NCBI GenBank assembly: GCA_035707965.1 | Contig: DASSTJ010000161.1 | Location: forward strand, 1-24,988 | Length of the DNA: 24,988 nucleotides | Origin: DASSTJ01 sp035707965 | GTDB taxonomy: Bacteria > Actinomycetota > Actinomycetes > Actinomycetales > Angustibacteraceae | Reading direction: 5' to 3' | Shown: positions 1 to 6,036 of the stretch, one piece after another | Numbering within the stretch: position 1 is the stretch's first letter | Layout of the letters: each line of letters starts with the position of its first letter | The notes under the pieces: generated by a model | Databases searched by the model: none | The model's input: the letters and a program-made list of their open reading frames with translations, nothing else | What the model was told of the DNA's origin: nothing | Made by a program: the position numbers and the translations under genes

Positions 1-362
1 GACGGTCGTGACGACCGTCGCAGCATCACGACCGCGACGACCAGCATGAGAGCCGCGAAGGCGCTCAGCAGGACGGCGGCAGGAACGCGGGTGGACGCGA
101 GCGAACCGGCGAAGGAGCCGGCGACACCGAGGACGCCGAAGGTGACCCCCTGCCCGAACCGGACGTTGCCACGTCGGGCATGCGGGACCAGCGCGATCAG
201 CGACGTCGTCCCCACGATCAGCAGCGAGCTGGTCGTGGCCTGCGCCGGCTGCTCTCCGACGAGATACACCAGTGCGGGGACGGTGAGGATCGACCCACCG
301 CCCCCGAGCGCTCCCAGGGACAGGCCGATGAGCAGCCCGACGGGTAGCACGATCAGGGACAC
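1..362 (-). CDS. TauE/SafE family sulfite exporter-like permease (3' end outside window)
   Basis: About 120 residues of the N-terminal half are visible. They are very hydrophobic, with a first membrane segment followed by a glycine-rich LGALGGGGSILTVPALVYL stretch, the hallmark of the TauE/SafE (DUF81) family. The family moves sulfite, sulfoacetate or other anionic sulfur compounds across the cytoplasmic membrane. The gene is last in a leftward run behind an MBL-rhodanese protein and a small Cys-rich protein, so export of sulfite made from persulfide is the natural inference. The start is uncertain: GTG codons lie in frame at 386, 368 and 362. I chose 362 because a GGGAAGG motif sits about 8 nt upstream. 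The frame is open to base 1, so the rest of the protein lies beyond the window. Substrate is inferred from context only. Confidence 0.85.
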   Translation of the reverse strand, partial: MSLIVLPVGLLIGLSLGALGGGGSILTVPALVYLVGEQPAQATTSSLLIVGTTSLIALVPHARRGNVRFGQGVTFGVLGVAGSFAGSLASTRVPAAVLLSAFAALMLVVAVVMLRRSSRP

Positions 363-459
363 GGGCACGACCTTCCCGTCCGGCACCCGGACAACCGGTC
401 GCTGCGGCCCCTGCCGCCGGACGGCTCCGCTCCGGAGCCGAGCGCCGCCCAGCAGCCGG

Positions 460-639
460 TCAGCTGCGGCCGAACAGTCGGCTGAGGAAGGAGCCGCCGC
501 CGGCGGCCGCCCGCTCGGCTTCGGTGTGCCCCGTGCAGCGGCCGTCTCGTGGGATGCCCGCCATGACCTGGTTGACGTGCTGGCCGCAGCCGGCCCAGCT
601 GGCCTTGCCGCAGATCTTGCAGGTGACGCGTCGACACAT
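460..639 (-). CDS. Small Cys/His-rich protein, zinc-ribbon-like, 59 aa
   Basis: A 59-residue protein starting at ATG with a good GAGGAG Shine-Dalgarno about 8 nt upstream. It contains C7-x2-C10, C18-x2-H21 and C35-x2-H38, a spacing that suggests a small zinc-binding fold. A linker and a short amphipathic tail (SFLSRLFGRS) follow. I recognise the CGK..W.GCG.H...V pattern as a recurrent actinobacterial short protein of unknown function, but I cannot name a family. It lies 50 nt after the MBL-rhodanese gene and about 98 nt before the TauE/SafE gene on the same strand, so it is probably co-transcribed and part of the sulfur-stress response. Metal binding is inferred from the residues. Confidence 0.75.
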   Translation of the reverse strand: MCRRVTCKICGKASWAGCGQHVNQVMAGIPRDGRCTGHTEAERAAAGGGSFLSRLFGRS

Positions 640-689
640 GTGGCTGACTCCTCGTTGGGTGCAGGTGCAACGTTCGTTCGGGCAGGTGG

Positions 690-2132
690 TCAGGCGACGA
701 CGAGCGGCAGGCCGGACGACGCGGCGTTCTCGTCGAAGTTGTCGTCGACCGCGACGACGTGCCGTCCACCGGCAGCGAGGACGGACGCCGCGATGGAGGC
801 CCGGTAGCCCCCGGCGCAGTGGATCCAGACCTCTCCGGCCGGCACCTCGTCGACGCGGCCGAGCAGCGCGTGGATCGGGATGTTCACGGCCCCGTCGATG
901 TGCGAGACCTCGAACTCCTTGGTTCGCCGCACGTCCAGCACCACGACGGGCCGGTGGTGGCGGACCTGCGCCAGGTCGGCGAACAGCGCCCGGTCGAAGG
1001 CGCCGAGATCGTCGTCCGTCCACTCCCGCGGAGACCCGGTGGCCGCTCCGGCTAGTCGGTCCATGCCGATGCGCACCAGCTCACGCTGGGCTTCGCTGAC
1101 CTGCTCGGCGGACTCACCGAGGAGGGTGATGGACGCGTCCCAGGGCAGCAGCCAGCCCACGTACGTGGCGAACTGGCCGTCGAGCCCGAAGTTGAGGGTG
1201 CCGTGCACGTGACCGGCTGCGAACGCCGAGCGGGTGCGCAGGTCGACGATCCACGCGCCGGACGAGATGCGGTCGGCGATCGTCTGCCGGTCAGCGACCG
1301 CCGGCAGCGCCAGGTCGGGCGCGAGCGGGCCGGCACTGTTCGTCGGGGTCATGTGGACGTAGTAGGCCGGGTACGCGTCGAGGCTGGCGAGCGTCTCGGC
1401 GACCCACGTCTCCTCGTCCTGGGTCAGTGCGGAGTTCTGTCGCTTCTCGACGCCGATGGTGGAGGCGGTGGCGTCGCCGGCCGCTCCGGGGGAGCAGAAC
1501 GACCCGAAGCCATGCGTCGGCAGGACCGGCGTCTCGTCCGGGAGCTGACCCGCGAGACGGTGCGCGGACGCGTACTGATGGCGCGCCAGCGCACCCGCGT
1601 GGCCGTCGCCGAGCAGGTCCGGACGTCCGGTCGTCCCGAAGAGGAGCGAGCCGCCGGTGAAGACCCCCACGGTGGTGAATTCGTCGTCCAGGCCGCGCCG
1701 TGACTCGAGCGCGTACGACAGGTGCGTGAACGTGTGGCCCGGCGTGGCGATCGCGCGCAGCCGCATGGTGGGGGACACCGACACGACGTCGCCGTCGCGG
1801 ATCGGTGTGCGTTCGTAGGCCACGTCGTCGTCCGCGTTCACGTAGTAGGCGGCTCCCGTCTCGTGCGCGAGGGCGAGGCCACCGGTGACGTAGTCGTTGT
1901 GGATGTGGGTCTCCAGCACGTGAGTGATGCGCACCTGGGACCGTTCTGCGAGCGCGAGCACGCGGTCGATGTCGCGCTGCGGGTCGATGACCAGGGCGAC
2001 GTCGCCGTCGTGGGCCAGGTAGGAGCGGTCGCCGAGAGTCGGTGTGTCGATGGCGATCACGGTCGGGTTCGTGACGACGGTGGTGATGGCGCTGCCGCGG
2101 TTGTCCGTGGCGCCGATGCTGACGTCGACCAT
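690..2132 (-). CDS. MBL-fold hydrolase with two rhodanese domains (persulfide dioxygenase-sulfurtransferase-like)
   Basis: The protein is 480 aa. An N-terminal metallo-beta-lactamase domain (about 20-250) has H76-x-H78-x-D80, a GHT with H133, and H207 in LPTHG. It resembles ETHE1/CstB-type persulfide dioxygenases. Two rhodanese domains follow: the first (about 275-360) has no cysteine in its loop and should be inactive, and the second (about 375-478) has the HCAGGYRAS active loop with Cys439. The family oxidises glutathione or low-molecular-weight persulfide to sulfite and/or transfers sulfane sulfur in the cytoplasm. Oddities: the usual FTGD iron-ligand aspartate is Gly161, and the second H of HxHxDH is Tyr81. 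The start ATG at 2132 has AAGGGAG 8 nt upstream. The gene heads the leftward operon and faces the thioredoxin gene across three operator-like palindromes. Family is clear; the exact reaction is uncertain. Confidence 0.9.
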   Translation of the reverse strand: MVDVSIGATDNRGSAITTVVTNPTVIAIDTPTLGDRSYLAHDGDVALVIDPQRDIDRVLALAERSQVRITHVLETHIHNDYVTGGLALAHETGAAYYVNADDDVAYERTPIRDGDVVSVSPTMRLRAIATPGHTFTHLSYALESRRGLDDEFTTVGVFTGGSLLFGTTGRPDLLGDGHAGALARHQYASAHRLAGQLPDETPVLPTHGFGSFCSPGAAGDATASTIGVEKRQNSALTQDEETWVAETLASLDAYPAYYVHMTPTNSAGPLAPDLALPAVADRQTIADRISSGAWIVDLRTRSAFAAGHVHGTLNFGLDGQFATYVGWLLPWDASITLLGESAEQVSEAQRELVRIGMDRLAGAATGSPREWTDDDLGAFDRALFADLAQVRHHRPVVVLDVRRTKEFEVSHIDGAVNIPIHALLGRVDEVPAGEVWIHCAGGYRASIAASVLAAGGRHVVAVDDNFDENAASSGLPLVVA

Positions 2133-2152
2133 GCGGTGGACTCCCTTCGCTG

Positions 2153-2166
2153 TACCCCGGCGGGTA
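2153..2166. promoter_or_regulatory. CsoR/CstR-type operator, site A
   Basis: A perfect dyad, TACCC-CGGC-GGGTA, lies just upstream of the Shine-Dalgarno of the leftward MBL-rhodanese gene. C-tract/G-tract dyads flanked by TA are the kind of DNA bound by CsoR-family tetramers, and a CsoR-family gene lies about 1 kb away. Binding is inferred. Confidence 0.7.
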
Positions 2167-2182
2167 TCTGTGGACCACATTA

Positions 2183-2198
2183 ATACCCCCGGGGGCAT
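2183..2198. promoter_or_regulatory. CsoR/CstR-type operator, site B
   Basis: The dyad ATACCCCCGGGGGCAT is palindromic except for one pair. It abuts a minus-strand TATTAAT (2185-2179) that could be the -10 of the leftward operon, so a bound repressor would block that promoter. It shares the ATACCCC core with sites A and C. Confidence 0.7.
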
Positions 2199-2284
2199 AT
2201 GCGCCAGTCGAGGTCCGGGCCTGCGGACCGGCCGGGTGCCTGAACACCAGGTGGGGGAATACGCAGGTGACTCGCTGGCGCTAC

Positions 2285-2300
2285 ATACCCCAGGAGGTAT
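2285..2300. promoter_or_regulatory. CsoR/CstR-type operator, site C
   Basis: The dyad ATACCCCAGGAGGTAT has perfect 5-bp arms and ends 30 nt before the thioredoxin start. It overlaps the likely promoter of the rightward operon; TACATA (2282-2287) or TATTCT (2298-2303) are possible -10 elements. Confidence 0.7.
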
Positions 2301-2330
2301 TCTCGTCCCAGTGCGACCCAAGGAGAGAGC

Positions 2331-2699
2331 ATGAGCACTGTCACCCTCACCGCCCAGAACTTCGAGTCCACCATCACTGCCGGCGGCATCGTCCTCGTGG
2401 ACTTCTGGGCCGCCTGGTGCGGCCCCTGTCGGCAGTTCGCCCCCGTGTTCGAGGCGGCGTCCGAGCAGCACTCCGACGTGGTGTTCGGCAAGGTCGACAC
2501 GGAGGCCGAGCGTGCCCTGGCGGGGGCCGCGAACATCACGTCCATCCCGACGCTGATGGCCTTCCGCGACGGCATCCTGGTCTTCGCCCAGCCCGGCGCA
2601 CTCGGGGCGCGCGCCCTCGACCAGGTGATCCAGTCCGTCCGTGACCTCGACATGGACGACGTGCGCGCCCGCGTCGAGGCCCAGCGCGCGTCTGCCTGA
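2331..2699 (+). CDS. Thioredoxin
   Basis: A 122-aa thioredoxin fold with the canonical WCGPC active site at residues 29-33 and the cis-proline in SIPTL. It has no signal peptide, so it is a cytoplasmic disulfide/persulfide reductase. The C-terminus is about 12 residues longer than a minimal thioredoxin. The ATG has AAGGAG 6 nt upstream. It is the first gene of a rightward trio (thioredoxin, DUF302, CsoR-family repressor) and sits immediately downstream of an operator-like palindrome. This argues for a role in clearing protein or low-molecular-weight persulfides under repressor control, rather than as the main housekeeping TrxA. Confidence 0.93.
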   Translation: MSTVTLTAQNFESTITAGGIVLVDFWAAWCGPCRQFAPVFEAASEQHSDVVFGKVDTEAERALAGAANITSIPTLMAFRDGILVFAQPGALGARALDQVIQSVRDLDMDDVRARVEAQRASA

Positions 2700-2735
2700 G
2701 CCCTGTCAGCACCCCCTTGAGCCGGAGGAGAAACC

Positions 2736-3128
2736 ATGCGTTACGCGCTGAGCACCACCGTCGTGCGCGACTTCGCCGAGACCCTGCAGGCCACGCGTGA
2801 CGCGTTGGCGGAGCAAGGCTTCGGTGTGCTGACCGAGATCGACGTCGCGGCCACGCTCAAGCAGAAGATCGACGTGGACGTGCCCGCGCAGGTGATCCTC
2901 GGCGCCTGCCGGCCCCCGCTCGCGCACGCTGCGCTGCAGGCCGAACCGTCGATCGGCCTGCTGCTGCCGTGCAACGTCGTCGTCCGCGACGTCGGCGACG
3001 GTGCGACCCTCGTGGAGGCGATCGACCCGGAGATCATGGAGAAGCTGACCGAGAACGAGCAGCTGGCGGAGGTCTCCGCCGACGCTCGCAAGCGCCTCCA
3101 GGCAGCGCTCGACAGCCTCTCCGCCTGA
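2736..3128 (+). CDS. DUF302 domain-containing protein
   Basis: A 130-aa protein with the DUF302 layout: an N-terminal beta strand and helix (TLQATRDALAEQGFGVLTEIDVAATL), then a central LGACRPPLAHAAL and a GLLLPCNVVVRD strand. Two cysteines, one in each central motif, are typical of the family. The biochemical role of DUF302 is not established. A GGAGGAG Shine-Dalgarno precedes ATG. The gene lies 36 nt after thioredoxin and 84 nt before the CsoR-family gene, so it very probably belongs to the same sulfur-stress transcription unit. No signal peptide or membrane segment is visible. Confidence 0.88.
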   Translation: MRYALSTTVVRDFAETLQATRDALAEQGFGVLTEIDVAATLKQKIDVDVPAQVILGACRPPLAHAALQAEPSIGLLLPCNVVVRDVGDGATLVEAIDPEIMEKLTENEQLAEVSADARKRLQAALDSLSA

Positions 3129-3212
3129 CCGACCCGGTCGCGCGAGGAGCGCGGCCCCGACGCTCACCGCTCCACCCGATACTCCGCTCACGCCCGATCC
3201 GAAGGAGCCACC

Positions 3213-3479
3213 GTGGTCACCCTCAACACCGACGACATGACGCCGGTCATCAACCGGTTGCGCCGCGCCCAGGGGCAGATCGGTGGGGTCATCCGCCTCA
3301 TCGAAGAAGGGCGTGACTGCAAGGACGTCGTCACCCAGCTGGCCGCGGTCAACCGGGCTCTCGACCGCGCCGGCTTCGCGATCGTGTCCTCGGGGATGCG
3401 CCAGTGCCTGACATCGCCCGACGGCATCGACGCCGACGAGCAGGCGGCCATGGAGAAGCTCTTCCTGACGTTGGCCTGA
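3213..3479 (+). CDS. CsoR/RcnR-family repressor, CstR-like (persulfide-sensing type)
   Basis: An 88-aa all-helical protein with the family pattern: RLRRAQGQIGGVIRLIEEG, then DCKDVVTQLAAVNRAL, then GMRQCL. Cys36 and Cys65 occupy the two conserved cysteine positions. The copper-binding histidine expected at position 61 (as in M. tuberculosis CsoR) is Gly. That argues against Cu(I) sensing and for the CstR type, where two cysteines react with persulfide. It should bind the three C/G-tract palindromes between 2153 and 2300 and repress both divergent arms. GTG start with AAGGAG 6 nt upstream. The stop is followed by tandem palindromes that may end the operon. Confidence 0.9.
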   Translation: MVTLNTDDMTPVINRLRRAQGQIGGVIRLIEEGRDCKDVVTQLAAVNRALDRAGFAIVSSGMRQCLTSPDGIDADEQAAMEKLFLTLA

Positions 3480-3496
3480 CACCTGAGGTTGGCCTG

Positions 3497-3536
3497 ACCG
3501 GCGCCGGTCTGGCGCCAGCTTGCCGGCGCGCGCCGG
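3497..3536. terminator. Cluster of palindromes after the repressor gene, possible terminator
   Basis: Three consecutive self-complementary stretches occur in 40 nt: ACCGGCGCCGGT (3497-3508), TGGCGCCA (3510-3517) and CCGGCGCGCGCCGG (3523-3536). They lie between the end of the thioredoxin-DUF302-repressor run and a GNAT gene. There is no T-tract, as is common for actinobacterial terminators. Function is inferred from position. Confidence 0.35.
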
Positions 3537-3551
3537 ATTGCCCGGCATCAT

Positions 3552-4094
3552 GTGTCGGTGACCTTCGTCGTGCGCGCTGCCCGGCCAGAGGACGCTGACG
3601 GCATCGCCCACGTGCACGTCGCGGCGTGGCGGGTGGGATACCGCGGTCTGCTGCCGGGCGCGTTCCTCTCCGGGTTGTCGGTCGAGCAGCGAACCTCGCG
3701 GTGGCAGGCCATCCTGGCGCAGCCCTCCGAGCCCCCGGCGCAGACGCTGCTGGCCGAGCGTGATGGCTCGGTCGTCGGCTTCGCCAGCGTCGGTCCCGCA
3801 CGGGACGAGGGCGCCGGGGCGACGACCGGCGAGCTGTGGGCGATCTACGTGCACCCCGACCACTGGCGTTCCGGCGCGGGGCACGCTCTGCACGAGCGGG
3901 CGATGGAGGTGCTTCGAGACGCCGGGCGGACCGACGCGACCCTGTGGGTCCTGGCCGGCAACGAGCGTGCTGCAGCCTTCTACGCACGGCACGGATGGGC
4001 CCCGGACGGAGCGACCAAGACCGACTGGCGGGACGACGTCCGGCTCGACGAGCTGCGGTACCGCAGGTCCCTGCTCGAGTCGGGCGACGCCTGA
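3552..4094 (+). CDS. GNAT family N-acetyltransferase
   Basis: A 180-aa GNAT domain protein: an N-terminal RAARPEDADGIAHVHVAAW, an ELWAIYVHPDHWRSGAGHAL stretch giving the acetyl-CoA pyrophosphate loop (R-x-G-x-G/A type), and a C-terminal NERAAAFYARHGW motif. It should transfer an acetyl group from acetyl-CoA to an amine; the substrate cannot be told. The start is GTG at 3552 with no clear Shine-Dalgarno; GTG 3558 is an alternative. It is convergent with the next gene, 29 nt away. It appears independent of the sulfur-stress genes upstream. Confidence 0.88.
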   Translation: MSVTFVVRAARPEDADGIAHVHVAAWRVGYRGLLPGAFLSGLSVEQRTSRWQAILAQPSEPPAQTLLAERDGSVVGFASVGPARDEGAGATTGELWAIYVHPDHWRSGAGHALHERAMEVLRDAGRTDATLWVLAGNERAAAFYARHGWAPDGATKTDWRDDVRLDELRYRRSLLESGDA

Positions 4095-4123
4095 CGGTGG
4101 ACGTGCGTCCCGACCGGCTGCGG

Positions 4124-4831
4124 TCAGCGCAGGGTGAGCGTCACGCCCTCGGCCTCCAGCCGCGTCGGCAACCGGTCGGCGTCCAGCCCGAGCCCGAGCA
4201 CGACGGAGCCGTCGACCGACCACGCGGCCAGCACGTCCCGCAGCGGCGTCGTCCGCTCATCGCCCACGTAGACCCGAGAACGGGTGGGCCAGTCGACGGT
4301 CGGGACGACGTCGCCGTAGGCGAACGTGCCCCCTTCGGTGACCAGGGCGCCGGCGTCTGGTGTCGGCGTCTCCCAGGCGTCGAACTGGTCAGCGAAGGTG
4401 GACAGGTCCCGGGCTTCGTCGATGACGTCGTCCGGGACCGGCTCCGGGTGCTGTCGCGCTAGCGCGGCCAGCGTGACGAGCGCGGCCGCGTCGGCGTCGC
4501 TCTCTGCCGCTGCACCCGCGTCGGCGGTCACGAGCAGGTCGACCGGCCGGTCGCCGGTGAGGTCGACGGTCGCACCCACGGACCACGTGCCGAGCGCCCA
4601 GTAGAGCGTGCGCCAGTGCGTGGCGGGCAGGTCGAGCCGGACCACGGCGCCTGGGCCGACCTCCAGCTCCTCCTGCAGGAGGTTGGCCGCCTTGTTGACC
4701 CAGTTGGCCAGCACCTTGGCGGAGAGCTCGATACGTTCGCCGGCGTTGACGGTGTCGTCGTAGAAGGTGACCCGTGGGCGGGCGGGGTCGCTGCGCAGCA
4801 GGGCGGCGAGGACGTCGGTGGGAGTCGGCAC
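4124..4831 (-). CDS. TIGR03089 family protein (AMP-binding-like N-terminal fragment)
   Basis: A 235-aa protein matching the actinobacterial TIGR03089 family, which resembles the N-terminal part of acyl-CoA synthetases. Visible features are the opening LLRSDPARPRVTFYDD, then RIELSAKVLANWVNKAANLLQEEL, then THWRTLYWALGTWSVGATV. The AMP-binding signature and C-terminal lid of real synthetases are absent, so catalysis is doubtful; function is unknown. The GTG start lies exactly 6 nt after a TAGCCT -10 element, suggesting a leaderless transcript. The gene stands alone, convergent with the GNAT gene. Confidence 0.85.
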   Translation of the reverse strand: MPTPTDVLAALLRSDPARPRVTFYDDTVNAGERIELSAKVLANWVNKAANLLQEELEVGPGAVVRLDLPATHWRTLYWALGTWSVGATVDLTGDRPVDLLVTADAGAAAESDADAAALVTLAALARQHPEPVPDDVIDEARDLSTFADQFDAWETPTPDAGALVTEGGTFAYGDVVPTVDWPTRSRVYVGDERTTPLRDVLAAWSVDGSVVLGLGLDADRLPTRLEAEGVTLTLR

Positions 4832-4837
4832 GTTGCC

Positions 4838-4843
4838 AGGCTA
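4838..4843 (-). promoter_or_regulatory. -10 element of a leaderless promoter
   Basis: Minus-strand TAGCCT (TANNNT type) ends 6 nt before the GTG of the TIGR03089 gene, so transcription would begin at or next to the start codon. The same TANNNT-N6-start layout occurs at 10867 and 18245. No convincing -35 is seen. Confidence 0.5.
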
Positions 4844-4919
4844 GGCGGCCGCGGGTGGGCTCCGATGTCGGCCACGGCCTTGGCCCTGGGGCAGGGCTTG
4901 GCGACGCCGTGCACCGCGG

Positions 4920-5384
4920 TCAGTCGACGTGCTCGACGGTGGGTTCCAGCACGATCTCGCTGCGCAGCGAGCTCGCGATGAAGCAGCCGTCGTGACCGGC
5001 CTCGAGAAGACGCACGACCTCGGCGTCGTCGACCTGGCCACGGACGACGACGTGCGGCCGCAGCACGATGCGTTGAACCCACAACGGTTCACGCGTCACG
5101 GGCATGAACGCCTCGGCGTGGTCGGTGTAGGCGACCACGTCGACCCGTGCGCTGGCCGCCTCGGCCAGGAACGAGAGGAGCTGGCAGGAGCTGGCCGCGG
5201 CGAGGAGCAGCTGCTCGGGATTGGTCAGCGCGGGGTCGCCGCGGAAGGGCACGTCGGCCGTGACGTCGAGCGTCGCCTCGGCGGGCGGCGTGCGCACGTG
5301 GTGGGCGCGGCTGTACGACGCGTAACCGTCAGCCGTCGTCCCCTGCCAGGTGAGCTCGGAGCGGTAGCTGTGCACGCGTGCCAT
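4920..5384 (-). CDS. OsmC family peroxiredoxin-like protein
   Basis: A 154-aa OsmC/Ohr-superfamily protein with two reactive-cysteine motifs: Cys67 in the helix NPEQLLLAAASSCQLLSFL and Cys134 in HDGCFIASSL. These proteins reduce organic hydroperoxides with a cysteine pair in the cytoplasm. The YSRAHHVRTPPAEATLDVTAD segment fits the general OsmC subgroup better than Ohr. The ATG at 5384 lies only 9 nt downstream of a RibD-type reductase gene on the same strand, so the two are probably co-transcribed. The electron donor is unknown. Confidence 0.9.
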   Translation of the reverse strand: MARVHSYRSELTWQGTTADGYASYSRAHHVRTPPAEATLDVTADVPFRGDPALTNPEQLLLAAASSCQLLSFLAEAASARVDVVAYTDHAEAFMPVTREPLWVQRIVLRPHVVVRGQVDDAEVVRLLEAGHDGCFIASSLRSEIVLEPTVEHVD

Positions 5385-5393
5385 GGGACCTCG

Positions 5394-5951
5394 TCAGCGC
5401 AGCCGGTAGCGGAGGTGCACGAACGTACCGTTCGGTGCCGGCGTTGCGGACAGCAGCGTCATGGGCGTCGTCAGCCGGCGGGGCAGCAGTGGTGCGCCCG
5501 AGCCCAGCGTGACCGGTGCCAGCGTCAGCCAGAGCTCGTCGAGCAGCCCGGCATCGGCGAACTGGCCGGCGAGGTCGCCGCCACCCACGACCCAGATGTT
5601 CTTGCCGCCAGCCTCGGCACGCATTCGCTCGTGCACCGTCGTGACCTCGTCGGCGGTGAACTCCAGGACGGCCCCGTCGATCGGCTGCAGCTCGCGATGC
5701 GTGAAGACCCACGTCGGGCGCTGCTCGTACGGCCAGGGTCCCTCGTCGTGGCGCTGGATCCACTCGTAGGTCGTGGCGCCCATCGCCAGCGCCCCGACGT
5801 CCGCGATGAAGTGGTCGTACGGGTTGGCGTCGTCCGCCTCGTCGACCCCCTCGAACTGCAGGAGCCACGACAGGCCGTCGTCGTCGTCCGCGATGTACCC
5901 GTCGAGCGACGCGGCCACGAAGTACTGGGTGAGGGCAGCGGTCTCAGCCAT
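5394..5951 (-). CDS. Dihydrofolate reductase family protein (RibD C-terminal domain)
   Basis: A 185-aa single-domain protein of the RibD_C/DHFR-like superfamily. It opens with TQYFVAASLDGYIADDDDGLSWL, has the GATTYEWI segment, a KNIWVVGGGDLAGQF nucleotide-binding loop, and ends in TFVHLRYRLR. Such stand-alone reductases use NAD(P)H on unknown substrates and are not the main folate DHFR. GGGAG lies about 9 nt before ATG. It is first of a two-gene unit with the OsmC protein downstream. Confidence 0.9.
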   Translation of the reverse strand: MAETAALTQYFVAASLDGYIADDDDGLSWLLQFEGVDEADDANPYDHFIADVGALAMGATTYEWIQRHDEGPWPYEQRPTWVFTHRELQPIDGAVLEFTADEVTTVHERMRAEAGGKNIWVVGGGDLAGQFADAGLLDELWLTLAPVTLGSGAPLLPRRLTTPMTLLSATPAPNGTFVHLRYRLR

Positions 5952-5983
5952 GCAGCCACGCTCCCACGCGGCACCGACATCGT

Positions 5984-6026
5984 GGTGGCAGCGAGACCGT
6001 CGTGCCGCGGTCGCTTCGCTGCCACC
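5984..6026 (-). terminator. Hairpin terminator after the QueA-like gene
   Basis: GGTGGCAGCGA (5984-5994) and TCGCTGCCACC (6016-6026) form a perfect 11-bp stem. Inside it, GACCG/CGGTC adds 5 bp after a 3-nt bulge. The stem starts 11 nt beyond the stop of the leftward QueA-like gene. No T-tract is present. It could also stop the RibD-type gene's antisense read-through. Confidence 0.6.
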
Positions 6027-6036
6027 CCACTCGCCG

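Noticed and set aside
3470..3498. 11-bp direct repeat GTTGGCCTGAC at the end of the repressor gene (3470-3480 and 3488-3498)
   Set aside because: Short, in GC-rich sequence, and probably a small local duplication of the stop region; no flanking element.
2706..4223. 505-codon minus-strand open frame across thioredoxin-DUF302-CsoR and GNAT genes
   Set aside because: It covers four recognisable plus-strand proteins and intergenic palindromes; its translation has no family features.
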